Source: Protonemura montana
Taxonomy: Eukaryota > Arthropoda > Insecta > Plecoptera > Nemouridae
Direction: 5' to 3'
Length of the DNA: 64,000 bases
NCBI GenBank assembly: GCA_947568835.1
Contig: OX387605.1
Location: forward strand, 11,908,418 to 11,972,417
Position 1 is the stretch's first letter; every line of letters begins with the position of its first letter. Of this stretch, positions 49,561 through 61,830 are shown piece by piece. Position numbers and translations under genes: made by a program. The notes under the pieces were generated by a model. The model was not told the DNA's origin and did not search any database. It saw nothing but the letters and a program-made list of their open reading frames with translations.

Positions 49561-49575
49561 GTTTAACGAAGCACT
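49561..49575 (-). repeat. SINE 3'-tail fragment
   Basis: GTTTAACGAAGCACT differs at one position from the SINE terminal block. Confidence 0.3.
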
Positions 49576-51647
49576 GCGCCGATACATTATGGGTCCTGAA
49601 AATCTCAGAAATTTGCCCAGATGGGCAGAAACGAGGTTTTTGAATGAAAAATTCTAGGAAAGTAGCTGAATCTCTTTTGCGCCCACTGTAGTATGGGAAA
49701 AACAGCATTTTGCTTGTGTTTCTGATATCTCTTTATATACGATAGTATAACGACGCTGGCTCTGATTAACGTATTGTCTTCAAGAACGTTAGACTCTCAT
49801 GAATTATAATTGAAATGCCGCTGGTCAGGTGGCTGGTTTGTACCTCTACACGCTTTCTTTTACTATACAAGTGCATGGCGTAAGTAAAACACATTTTATT
49901 AAAAAGATCTCTTGAATGGCGGTTCCAGATTCAGCGAGGCTTCTCTAGAGAAATAAGGAAACCAGGTAACAGTACATGCCCAGCTAAAGGCACGGCTTGG
50001 AGCTTTTTTTCGGATAGCTATAACTTTTCTCGAAGGCCACTGCAACGGCAAGACAATCAACTATTCATTTACTTCTTATATGCCGGCGCATGTAACTGAA
50101 AGGCAGGAATTCCTTTGTTTCCATTGTGTCTGAATAATTTTCTATTTGAATTGTTTCCCAGCTCGTGCGTGCAAAAGTATATGCAAAGCCGGGAAAATCT
50201 TGGATTCATCATTTATAGCTTTCAAGTTATTCATCGTTCTTGGCCCGCGGAAGTCATTTTCTTGCTGAGCAAACGAAAAGAAAAAGAAAGGCTTTGATTG
50301 ATTTAAAACCAGGTCATTGAAAAATAAGTCGAGCGATTGTATAACAGAAAAGCTTTCCTGGGAAATGTCAAATCTTATCCACTGAATGTCTGCTGAAAAA
50401 TATATATGTATAGTAAAATTACCTCGGATAAAATTATCCCAAAATGTCTAGCATTCAAACTGTAACACTCAGCTGAGTGCTAACTTGTTTCAGACTATTT
50501 CATACTCAATCCATCTCTAAGGTTTGGCTCTAGGTTTGACTGGTAAACTTCTTGACTTTCTGACAGCCAATCATACATATAAAACATTCACATCTTCACT
50601 ATAACTGATCCTGAGAGTTTCCGGGAATTGGCATAGGAGATCTAGAGAAGTGCACCTGACAGAGCTTTAAAAGTGAAGGTGTTATTTTTTCTTGAACACT
50701 GTCACGTCATACGCCGAGTTGCGTTTTTCTTATTTTTCGTTGTTTCTGGTTTTATTTACTGCGATTTGTTTAATATAAGATCGCAAAAGCTCGGGTCGCA
50801 AAAAATATTTATTTTAAGAACCTTCCGGTAGACGGAAAACTCTCATACGAACTTTTAGGACAAGCAGCTTTGACTGGGTGCTTCGGTCTTTCCAAAAACA
50901 CACCGGAAAATGAATACAATTGTATTTTTTGTACAAATCTAGCATCATTGAAAAGTTAAAATTCACTAACAATTATTCTGAAGGTGCTAGTCAAAATAAA
51001 GCTAAGTTTTGTAGCGCGATATCAGAACCGCGTGCCCAGCTATATCGACGATAAATTTACTCACCGAGTCAAGGTACAGGAAGTCGATTGATGAAGAAAA
51101 TCTACACGTTCTTAATGAACCTGACCTGCAACAAAGAAGAAAAAAATATGCCGTTAGCTTTTGCAAGACAGAATATACCACAAGAAGAAAATGGATCTAC
51201 CCCCAAATAACAGCCAATTAATAAATGCATGTCTTTATTTATCATGTCTCTACTCAGTAGTAAAACAAAATATATGTAGAAAAATATTATTCGCGAGAAA
51301 CATATTTGGATTTTTTTTTCTCTTTGTCCTAAGTAAACAAAAAGTATGATTTTGACGTAGCAACTCGTTCGCCAAGCAAAGCACATGGCTATTGTTGGCG
51401 TAAATCTGTCTGAAACCAAGTACAAAAGAGACGACGCCCAACAGTAGTCATTGCAGAATGTTAAGCCAACCGGCGTCTGAGGGCGCCAGCAAAAACAGTG
51501 GGAATTGTAGTAATAAAATTGAGCCCTTTGACAACGAGCGGCCGACCGACATCGAGACAAACGAAATCGCTCAGTTTCTTTTTATGGGCGGCGATCAAAC
51601 AACGAACGCGCGGGATCAAATTAAATAGGAAACTAATTAAAAGCCTA

Positions 51648-51860
51648 ATGGTGCTTGCGCGCGCTCTATGGGATGGCCTCCGAAGCGTCAGAGTCGGAAA
51701 GCTGACAATAACGGACGCGGCGTCTCTGGTGACGTTCAGGTCACAAATCCAGCGCTTAGAAGGCGCTGCCCAACGCTCTGCGGTGTGCCAGCGCAGTCGA
51801 TTGACACTGGAAAGACTACAGGATTGCCCCACCGGCAATCTTGCGGGGATCCACCGCTGA
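51648..51860 (+). CDS. Small ORF (70 aa) with coding-like base composition, unrecognised
   Basis: From the ATG at 51648 the peptide runs MVLARALWDGLRSVRVGKLT through SLVTFRSQIQRLEGAAQRSA to NLAGIHR and a stop. Third positions are about two-thirds G/C, similar to the phosphatase exons. The frame is open upstream to 51498. The minus strand is also open over the same DNA (51461-51838), which lowers confidence. Confidence 0.2.
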   Translation: MVLARALWDGLRSVRVGKLTITDAASLVTFRSQIQRLEGAAQRSAVCQRSRLTLERLQDCPTGNLAGIHR

Positions 51861-52486
51861 GTAACGCCTCGACGTGAGTAGGGTCAGCTTTGTACGTTGT
51901 CTATCAGCAAAAACGAGTGCGGTGATGGAAAAAAAAAGTTTTTTTTTTCACGAAATCCCCAAAAACAAACTCCGTGTCAGACTGAATGGGTTGGGTCTCA
52001 TCCGAAGTTTTCTTCCAGTTAGCTGACCGGAGTAACCCACATAAAGTTTCCCGTGTAATTAGTAATCAATCAATCTAGTAGCGTAAACCCAACTTTATAG
52101 CTATCTCGAACGCCGCAGTGTATTATAAACACCAAGGTTGGTTGCAGTGCAATTCTCTGCTGATACCTCAAGAGAAGTCCTTGCTTTTGGAGTTCTAACC
52201 TAATGCCATTCCACTTCCCTGTCAATAGGAACATATACTTGAAACACTCAGACTACCAAAGTTTGTAGGTAACTACTTCAAATAACAAGACACACGTATG
52301 TGTTCCCGGCTATTGAGGCCATCGCCGAGCTTGTGACGAGCTACAGAACACAAAAACTAACGAGCGAAGCAACCCGGCAAACAGAAAGAGCGAATTTAAA
52401 TGAGACTTCCACGAAGTATATGGAGTTGATTATGCAGCCCCTTTCGCTCCGGTTCGCAGTAGCGACCACACTAATGCGATTTATCT

Positions 52487-52502
52487 CCACCAGGGGGCGC
52501 TG
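52487..52502 (+). promoter_or_regulatory. CTCF-like binding site
   Basis: CCACCAGGGGGCGCTG fits the canonical core of the insulator protein CTCF, which is conserved across bilaterians. It is the best of several similar sites in the window. Binding is an inference from the motif alone. Confidence 0.45.
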
Positions 52503-52938
52503 CATCACGCGTGTTGAACGAGGAGAAAGAGTGCGCGTCCTTTACACGGCTGGCTTGTACCACACCGCCCGAACACGGGTGTCGCGAGACGCGAAACAAG
52601 CGAAATCACAGCATCATTACATTGGCGCCCAGCGAAGAGATCTCGTGACTGAGAGCGCAACCACGGGCGCTGCCTGAGTTGCGCGGTGCTTGAATGAGAT
52701 TCGTACTACTCTGGTGGCGCTGATTCGAATTTATTAATCTCTGGTACGTGACACTACTGACTAATATTTATTAAGCTCACAATGGAGTTGGAAGTTATGT
52801 TCGAGCTAAGCCTTTCCGGATTCCCAGAGCGCACGTTAACTCTAAAGCACGGACGCAGACCTAGATGATTTTTTTTTTTTTTGCATGTTTGGCTTAATGA
52901 GCCTCTCCCGTTTCAATTCCCACCTCTTTTCTCGTCAG

Positions 52939-53117
52939 CTCCGGAATGCCCTGACGTTGACGGCGTCACTGTCGTCAACGTGACGCCACCAGCCACGATC
53001 AAAGTCACCGTGACAATTTGTCATCATTACGTCGGTTTTAGATCACGGTCCGGTCGACTGACGCTGTCACGTGATCCGAATGAAATCGGATCTCCACTCG
53101 CGGCTACATTGACTCTG
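52939..53117 (+). CDS. Candidate exon, beta-strand-rich, unrecognised
   Basis: A pyrimidine-rich acceptor (CACCTCTTTTCTCGTCAG) precedes 179 open bases ending in CTG|GTAAAT. The exon enters in phase 1 and leaves in phase 0. The peptide contains PECPDVDGVTVVNV, PATIKVTVTI and GRLTLSRD, with the alternating Val/Thr pattern of beta strands as in extracellular sandwich domains, and the first half has G/C-rich third positions. The other two plus frames have stops. I do not recognise a family; a chance ORF with splice-like ends cannot be excluded. Confidence 0.3.
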
Positions 53118-54665
53118 GTAAATGGCGCTATTGACTCTGGACTAGTGCTATCTGACGTGTTGGGCCAGTAATTACCGACTGCAGCGCTGATTGATTGCAA
53201 ACCAATTCGAGTACGCTACGGTGAGTAAACCAATTCGGCGTATTAGAGCTATCTCGGTTAGGTTTAACAACATTGTTTCAAATGGATCATTAGCATAGCA
53301 TTTTGCTATTGGTAGCTTATTGTGCCAAGGTCATTATGATAGACCAATCGAGCCGTGCTTGATGAGTCGCTTGCCGTATTTTGCATCTGAATTCATGCAG
53401 ATGAAGCAGATGATACCCGCGCTTATTGAATAAATTTAATAAAAAAACTCGCAGAATATAAAATGTTGATAATGGTGCTTTAATTAGCTAAAGAATATGC
53501 TCATGAGAACAGCGAACTAGACAATTAATTTGGTTTTCACAACCATCTACAGGCGTTATAAACGACACAAATTGAAGTACCTTAATTTTTGGTACCTATA
53601 AGAAATATTTCCTAAAACAAGGTCGTTTAAACAGCCAAGAAAAACATAAATACTAACCAACATCTCAATCTAAACCCAGCCTGCACGTTTCAAGGAAATA
53701 AACTACTAAACAACAAACAAATTTATGCAAATTGTCACTCATCAATCATTTCACCTGCCTCGTGCCTATACAGTTGATCCCAAAACATCCAGCAATTCCT
53801 CCACTACGTCCCACGGGTCGCGCGCGGCGATACAATCGTCGGCGATCGGAACTACACGGGCGGGCCCAGTACGGTGGCATGTCGACAGCATTCCCGGCAT
53901 CGAGCCGGTACGCCGTTAATTGAATTACCCACACGGCCGGCAATTAGCCGTAATTTATGGACCACGGCATAAAAAAACAAGACCGAAAATCGAGAGGCAC
54001 GGCAACGGTATGGCCGAAACCTCGTTGCCGATTCTGTCTGCAGTCGCTTCCACCAAGGGGGTTGATATGAATGATTAAATCGACCGCCACCGACAACGCC
54101 ACGCGAGAGTGTCGCGTGAAAGTACGCGGAAAGAGTGAAACGCCTTCCCTGTTCCGCGCGCGCTCTCTTTCTCTCTCTGGCTGCAGACAGCGTTGTGCTG
54201 GAGCTCATCGGTCACTGCACGGGCTTAATTAGACTTGATCTAACTCCCGAGAGGACGGTCACGTGACCACATCTAGCTTTCACGGTGTTCGAGTTGCGGA
54301 GAAGGACGGATGGGGATGGAGAATTGGTGCCTTCGAGACAAACACCGCTAAAAATTAGATCTCATAGAAGTTTTCGAGTCGGTGAATTATGGCAAATTTT
54401 TTTTTTTTTTACATTTCCCATATATGTAGCCGTATTAAACCCCAAAATGATTGATAGTTGAAGGCTTACGGTGGTGTATCCCCAATGTTAGGGGTTGAGG
54501 TGGATGTCTTTATAACGGTTAGCAATAATAGCCCTGTCACTAATTAAAAAGTTCACGAAAAAAAAGAAGACAACTTTTAAAACGTGAGGAAAAGCCGTGC
54601 CTACTGGAGCGTCACGATTTTAATAACGTTTCTCACCTTCACTACATCGTGTCGGGGTGTTGCAG

Positions 54666-54763
54666 CCAAAACTTTCCAGCCGATCTCTCCTCGTCTCAAA
54701 CTTATGAAACGATCGTCGGACCAGGAGCCCCAAGAATTTCCCGCGCTCAAGAGAAAACTCAAG
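54666..54763 (+). CDS. Candidate exon with basic peptide, unrecognised
   Basis: After a pyrimidine-rich run and GTGTTGCAG the frame opens as KTFQPISPRLKLMKRSSDQ and continues EPQEFPALKRKLK to a possible donor, AAG|GTGCAC. It enters in phase 1 and leaves in phase 0. Third positions are strongly G/C-biased, and the frame stays open to 54973 if not spliced. The clustered Lys/Arg pairs could be a nuclear localisation signal or prohormone cleavage sites; I cannot decide. The frame upstream to 54584 looks like a signal peptide but has no ATG. Confidence 0.25.
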
Positions 54764-54999
54764 GTGCACTCCCAGTGGCGTGCGGACGGCCTCCCCGGGA
54801 TCAATATTACCGTGCCTCGCTGCCCATCCCATCCTCGTCCCCCTGCACCCTTTGACGCACCGCGAGGAGCACGCGACTCTCCTCGGGCCGCAAGGGTGCC
54901 CGTCGATCGATTCCCCGGTCAGCCCGAAGAGCACATGGCTGGGGCGATGCCAGTCTTATGGTGCACCACGTGATCGGGGGCGTTTAGAGAGCTTTGTTC

Positions 55000-57900
55000 G
55001 AGATTTGAGACATTTTCCATTGAGAGCATAGGCGACTGAAAATATAGAGTGGAAGGAGAGGGAGGAGCAGTTTTCTTCGCGAGCTTACTGACCGTTATAT
55101 TTACAACTCTAATTGATTATGAGGATGTATTTTTCTCGTGCTTAGTGGTTGGAGCGATTTTAATGATACGCTAGCGATTCTAAGCCAGACCTACAGTACA
55201 AATATGCAAACAAGTTAGGTAAATACCGGGAGTTCCTCAAGTATAGTGGGTTCCCGTCACTGAGTATTTATGCAGTTCTCCCGACGATCAGCGTTAGACG
55301 CTTAGAATGGTAAGTTATACGGTATCACCCGAGCCGCACTCTAACAACGACTGAAAAGTGGGAATAAATTCGATTGGAAAACAATAGCTTCGATTAATTG
55401 GTAGTTTCGTGGTGTCGCAGTGAGCTTACAAACGAGAACAGAAAGTTTCAAGCGTGGAAAAAGGACTTGAAAATTCTTTGGAGTCTTTGGATTTTGATTG
55501 TGTTTTTGTTACGAAGGCTGGGTTCATGGAAGCATTCGATCACAAACGCACGAACTATTCTGACTTCCTGAAGAATGTTTCTGAAGAGGGTAGGTATATC
55601 GTCTCATTTCATTGGGTCAATATAAAATAATATCTCCTCATTCTCAACAGTTAGCAAAGAAGCTGCACTGCTTTGGAAAGGATCTTATCTCGCCGTCTCA
55701 CTGTAACTTTGACACAAATTGGAGATGGGTACTGATAATCTCAATCCACTGTACGAAAACGAAGCGCACCACCCGTTCCGTCCTTGGACATCTGTCATTG
55801 CGTTTTTTTTCTTTCACAGCCTACCAACATTCGCTTGGGTTGATTGGAATTCGACTTATGACCCTTACTGAACACTACCAAACAGCCACTCCATGACAAG
55901 TAACATTCTGGCTCCGTTCCCTCTTCTTAACAACCGAGTGGCCTCTCGTGATTAAAGAGTGCCTTCATCGAGCAAAAGAAACATCCATTCCGTTTCGCCC
56001 TCGAGGTAGGTATTCTACCACGTGAACTTTTCCAAGCTTTCTTTTCTGGGAGAAAAGAGTGGGTAGTTTGAAAGGAAGCCCGATGCCATTAGCTAGACAT
56101 AAAGCTTGTGCGCCTTACGTCGGAACCGTAATGTCTGTTTGCCTCCGGACGTGCTGTTGTAAAACGGGATGTGCAGCTCGCGTGCACGTGGGAAATGCAC
56201 TTTTCAATGAGTGCAACATGCAGCTACAGAGCTGCACTTTTTAGCACTGTGCATTATCCACGTGGCCACGTGCTGTTTTCGAACGGACGGATTGCCAAGG
56301 GCCTTGGGGGCGTTTCTACAATTAAGTTGAGCTGGATACGAAAAAGCGAGCTTTTAATTTAGAGTAATGTCCAACTGCACGCTTCATTATTGTGAACAGA
56401 GGGCAAAAAATAGTTTCTGTTGAATGTTTGAGACTGCTTAAGAACTTTTCAAATCCTATAGAGTCTATAGCTATTTTAGTGTAAAGGGAATGGAAAGTTC
56501 AGAAGACATGAAATGAGATTTTTTTCTTAAGAATTTAGTGCACCGTTGCATCATTGTGCATCTTCCGCATTGTGACTGAGCATTAAATGATACTCAAACG
56601 ATACTCTCGCTGGCACATTTTGTAGAAATCGAACGTTGACTTGCTGCTTATTAAACTTCCGAAAAGCGTAGGATGTTTGCTGACTTGATCCTTGACCTGA
56701 TCCTGACCATATCCTTGTTTCTAGCTTTTAAACAAGCGGAACAGAAAAGTGTGCTCGTTTCTAAACTTTTATTTTTATCGATAAACGCGCAAGTCTCTGT
56801 CTAAACGTACAACTTTGATCTCTAAATTATTAACAAGTCACAAACTGAAAACTTTGTTTTTGATATTTTTCAGTTAACAAAGCATAACTTTGTTTGCGAA
56901 ATTAATTTGTTGCATTAAAAATTAATTAATTTCTACAATTTTAATTTGATTTGAAGTAGAATTTAAGCTCCTATTATTGTTTTAAGCCCTTCGAGGATTA
57001 AAATTGGAATGGAATCCGTAGGGTAAAACTTGTGTCCTCAACCTCGTTTTTGGACGGAATCGTATTTCCGAATCGGTCGGGAATGAGTTTTGACTGATAG
57101 GCAGTTATTTTGTTTCCGGGCACATGGTTACTATGTAATCTCCCCGCTATCCCAAACATTACCCTACCACTGAACCAAATTATTGCAAAACAGAACAACA
57201 CAGTACATGATTAGCTAATCCCGAGCTCGTTTCATTATCAACGCTATAAAATGCTATCCATCGGATTCCGAATGTAATATCATAGCCTTTTCGCTGGAAT
57301 TGGCTTCACGCAAAACAGTGACTTTCAGCAGCCAATGCTGTCCCCGCACGCGCACAAGTCCAACCACTAATAAAGTCCCACTCAACATTCACAACATCCC
57401 CCGAAAACTTCGTGAACAAAATATTGTATTATGAAAAAGTAGCTCCGTCCGCCCGCCCACGGTAATTGGTGTCCACTTGGTGATCCTCGTCAAGGAGGAG
57501 GATGGAGGCCGTCGACACGCGACGTCTTCGTGTCTGCACGCGACGACGCGACCATACCGAGGGGTGCACAGTATTGACAAAAGTCTATCTCCTGTGGAAC
57601 ACCACTCGCACATTGATATCTCACGACCACACTGGCTCCCCGTACTTATTTATGTTACTGTTTAACGACGCATGGTTTTCCTGCCAGTGCTGTTAGCACG
57701 TCAGCGCTGCTCGGTTATCAACAGCCATATCATTGATCATTGATCATTCATCAATCATTGGGTCCATAGTTAGTCAGAGTCACAGCACTAATGGTAAACG
57801 TTCTACAGTCTCTAACAAGTGGCAATGGTTGCGACCAACTAATGGCGTTTGTGGCTGTTCTTTTTAACACACATCTACAATTAAAGAGTAACAACTCAAA

Positions 57901-60900
57901 ATATCGATGTATGGTCATCAATCATTGAGGCTAGCAATAAATCAGATCAGTTGCTCGTAAACCAGTCTCAAATGAAAGTAATGTACAAGAAATAACAAAA
58001 TAAAGTTTCTTAACTCTCAAAAGGACGGCGACTCCATCTCTCGACCATCAATTTTAGCGAAAATAATTTTAACATTAGCGCCGAGCTGACCAAACTTATA
58101 AACCCAATATTTAACGGCGCGTCAACGACGCTACCAGCGCCGCTCTCATCAACCAAAGTGCACAGCTTACCGAACAACACTGCACTTTCTTTGAAGTACG
58201 TAATCCAAAAACAACTACTCGCAAACAGGAATCCAAATCCCAAAATCAGATTTCGCTTCACGTGACCGGGTCACTGACGGAGCGACCGACGGTCAAACTC
58301 TGCATTCCGAGCGTGTTATCTCATCTCGACGAATGCAGTGGTGGTGTTGTCCACCTCGATTGCACTGGAAGTGCATTCGTGCATGACGCCGTGCTGTGGC
58401 CGCCAGATTTGCATGATCCGATTGCGTTCCGTCGGGCGAGAACACGATGCCGGGCGTCGCGACGCGAGGGAGGGTCATGATGAAGCGACTGGGGGGGCTG
58501 AGCGCTGGTGGCAGGAATCTGGTCATGTGAATGCTGAAGGGGTTTACAAGGTGGAGGCAGGTCGTGGTCAGTGGAATAATCACAATTAAATTTAAATGTG
58601 GTTCAGACGTCTCTCTTCGATGAGTGCACACCGCATATCGTGTTCCGTGAGCCGGCTATGTTGATTTATTGTATTAATTATAATTAACATTTAGCTTCTT
58701 CCAGCTTTTGCAACTGTACGATGGTATTCTATCATACTGTATCCTTCCACTGGTGAATTTAGGTAGATGATAAGATTCTCCTAGAATTAAAATACTTCAA
58801 TAGTTTATAGGGACCTGCTTGCCAAATATTTCTAGCAAGGAAGGTGTGTGTTAGCTCTGGTCGCTTTCCTGCCCCCAAATCTTTCCCCAAAAAATCGTGT
58901 GCTGGTCTGGCCGGGCGGAGCGTCAACCCCGCCAGTTCTAATAACGCCCTGCTCCGTATGTTGACATAAACACAATTATGCGAGTCTCTAGCGCTTTAGT
59001 GCAACACGTACATTGTATTTGCACTCACCAATCGTAATTAGCATGCACTTAAACGTTTTCAGTGACACCCCGTGACGGTGCATCGCACGGGCCGGCCACC
59101 AGGCAGCGCTCAGGGCGGCGCGAGCTTTTGTTTTCGAGTCCGCAAGGGGGCGCACGCTGGCGGCGCAATTTGATTACATTGCAGAGCGAGTACGCCCGCC
59201 GCCCGATCCGGCTGTCACAATTCTGTCAAATTAGCCAATCAAGGACACGCAAATCAAACTGTGCTTCTGGTTTATTAGCTTTAGAACGGTTTGGGGGATA
59301 ATATTATTGTCTAATGGGCCGTGCTTTGGGTTTCGAGCGCTGCTAGCGGGGAATTTGACAAGCATAAACATAGTAAATAGTTTATGTTTATTGGCAGAGT
59401 TTATCACAGCCGGCTTTGGGAGGCCGTGATCGTTGCTGGTTTGACGGCTGACAATCCATTTTGCTAATTTCCACTATTAATGTGTCGATGTGAATAAATA
59501 AGTACGACTAGGGCAAACATATTCGTATTTCTTTAAGCCCATGGTGCTCATTTCATGCTATTTGTTTCATAAATGGGAAGCTTAAATAGATGATGCACAC
59601 AAAGTTTCAGACATTCCCATCCATTTGTATACTAGGAATATTTTCCAGCGTAACACTGAGTCGTACTTAGCCTACTTACAACTAATTAATTTTCCTCTAC
59701 CGTATTAAGTCGGCGCTGATGACTCTCTGTCTTGTTTCTATTCAAAAAATCTTTACAGAGTACAGTAGCGGCAACCTCTTGGTGACAAGGACTACCGCAC
59801 GCCACTGCTTGCCATCAATAAACTCATTTTCGTGGTGCTCATTCCGGGCAATACTTGTCACAAAATCATTTTGTTTATTTGCAGCGCGGTATATTCTAGT
59901 TACATAAAGACCATGAGTACTTTTCCATGGCTATGAAACGAGCGAAATTAGTCCGATAATGATATTCCTCGTGAACGAGACCTCAATGGCAAAGCTCTAT
60001 TCATAATACAAGCTCCCACATACAGGTGCTATTAGACTTAATAAAAAAAAAAAACACCTTTCTCGCACATGCGTGCCTATAATTATTTTGCTGGGGCGAC
60101 TGTATGTCAGTTGCCATGGGAAATGAGTTGCCAGGGAAACGCGTTGCTAGGGGTAATGCGGCGTCAGGGAAATGAGTTTGCCGTGTCGTTGGATTATTTA
60201 TCGGGATCGATTTGACGCGCCAAGTGCCATCAAGAGAGGGAAAACAACAAGTGCTTGCCAGCTCTTCATTTGTGTTCCCACTCGCCGCCGATCGAGGGTC
60301 CGAACTTGTTCGGCATGAACGACTCTCTGATAACTCGTTTTAAATAACGACCAGAGTCGGAAAAATGCAGCCGCCCTGGAATTTCGGGTTCAAGTGCCAT
60401 CGACCGCGGAATGGTGAAGTGCACAGGCAATTCAGTGCATTCACTAGTCAAATATTTCTCTAACAAAATACATAAGCCCAGGTGCAAATGCATACAATGT
60501 ATGTTCATATATTTTTTTTTTAAATTGATAATCAATAATATATCAGTTATGATAATCGATTCGCGAATGCATGTTGATGCGCGTTCTTTCTTTTGTCCTT
60601 TATTTGTATTTATTTTTATCTTTCTTTGGAATAGGGTACCCCCACGTTTTTCTTTCGGGACTAGTCGTTAACAACGGCTCTTTTAAATGCATTCTTTAAA
60701 TATTTCAACATAGAAACCATAACTTCGAATGTCAATATAACAACGTGCCTGAATTTTTTATGAAAAGTGCTATTTTTTTCTGTTTTAACACCTGGTTTAA
60801 GACTTAACCATCAAGTCAATCAATAACGCAGCAGATCTAGGTTTAAAGATTTAAAATGTGTTTTATTTAATCCAAAACGATTCAACCATTTGGCCAATAA

Positions 60901-61604
60901 AGATCAAACAAACACGCATTAAACCAAAAAAAAAACATTCCATATTTTTTTCGGGTGGTAAAATTGAGTCTTCGCTTGGTTAGCCACGCGCATCCAATAA
61001 TTCAATTGATAATAAATATCATCGACATACTAAATGACTATTGCCAAGCAGGGTTTTCAGTCCTCATGTCTATAGATCGAGCTACGTTAACTTTCCTCGC
61101 AGCTTGTTCTAGGTCCATAGTGAACGTATATATGTACTATTTGCCTCTGTGTCATTAGTTTATTCCACTGTTTGTTCTCTTTCTGCTCTGCTCCTGCTTT
61201 ACCTACCCGCGTGCTCCCCGTTCACAAGCAATTTCAGCAGCACGTTCACGTTTTACCTGCAACTATGCAAAAGCACTTGTTCTATCGTGGATCAAAACGG
61301 TCTCCTCGTTTAAACTCCATTCACCACAATGCATTCAAATCTCTAATTATTCGTAACCAACCACTGTACTTCAGTGGCAAGAACTGTGATTGTTAAAGTT
61401 TACTCGAAGACAGGTACTTGATGTTATCTGCTTAGTTTATCGCGGATATTCTAAGATTTTTGGAGATTCAAATATAGTCTACGGTCTGTAAACTGACTAA
61501 CCGTGCTCAACTACATCGCTGTATGGTACTGCATGAGGTCAGCAATACCAAAGACAGAAGACGACTGCTTATTGGTTGTTACTCTGAATTGGAACAGAAA
61601 TTAT
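55000..61604. other. Largely non-coding
   Basis: GC-richer patches at 57450-57600, 58270-58560 and 59060-59290 contain overlapping ORFs on both strands without recognisable motifs. TCCGCAAGGGGGCGCACG near 59140 is weakly CTCF-like. Confidence 0.55.
57660..57720 (-). repeat. SINE 3'-tail fragment
   Basis: GTTTAACGACGCA is followed by TTTTCCTGCCAGTGCTGTT, which resembles the part next to the tail in the copy at 33199-33627. The right limit is approximate. Confidence 0.4.
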
Positions 61605-61830
61605 TGAGTTTGACGACGTATACCTTTGCCAATGGGCTCTGTACAATAATCTAATGGCCTCGATGAATGAGTGGGTGATTGTGAGGTTAGGCCTCAACTA
61701 GCATAGAGGCTAAATAGCGATATTTCTTAGGGAAAGCACCAAGAGAACCAGCAGCTTATCGTCCTTTCAAAGGACAGTAAAACTAGAACAACAGGACTAG
61801 CAATCTAGCATCTCTGTAATCCTCGACTGG
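61605..61830 (-). mobile_element. Degraded, truncated copy of the 5S-derived SINE
   Basis: From GTTTGACGACGT onward the plus strand follows the same order as the copy at 35995: GATGAATGAGTGG, then GCACCAAGAGAACCAGCAGC, then GTCCTTTCAAAGGACAGTA. It fades before the 5S-like head, so the 5' part is missing. Divergence is higher than between the other two copies, and no clear target duplication was found. Confidence 0.7.

Noticed and set aside
52300..52677. 125-aa ORF over the CTCF-like site
   Set aside because: It starts with GTG, has no clear acceptor and no motif; the CTCF-like core gives a simpler reason for the local GC-rich sequence.
58010..58261. Minus-strand ORF with a signal-anchor-like hydrophobic start
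   Set aside because: The first codon is GTG, with an in-frame stop just upstream and no ATG; eukaryotic initiation is not supported.
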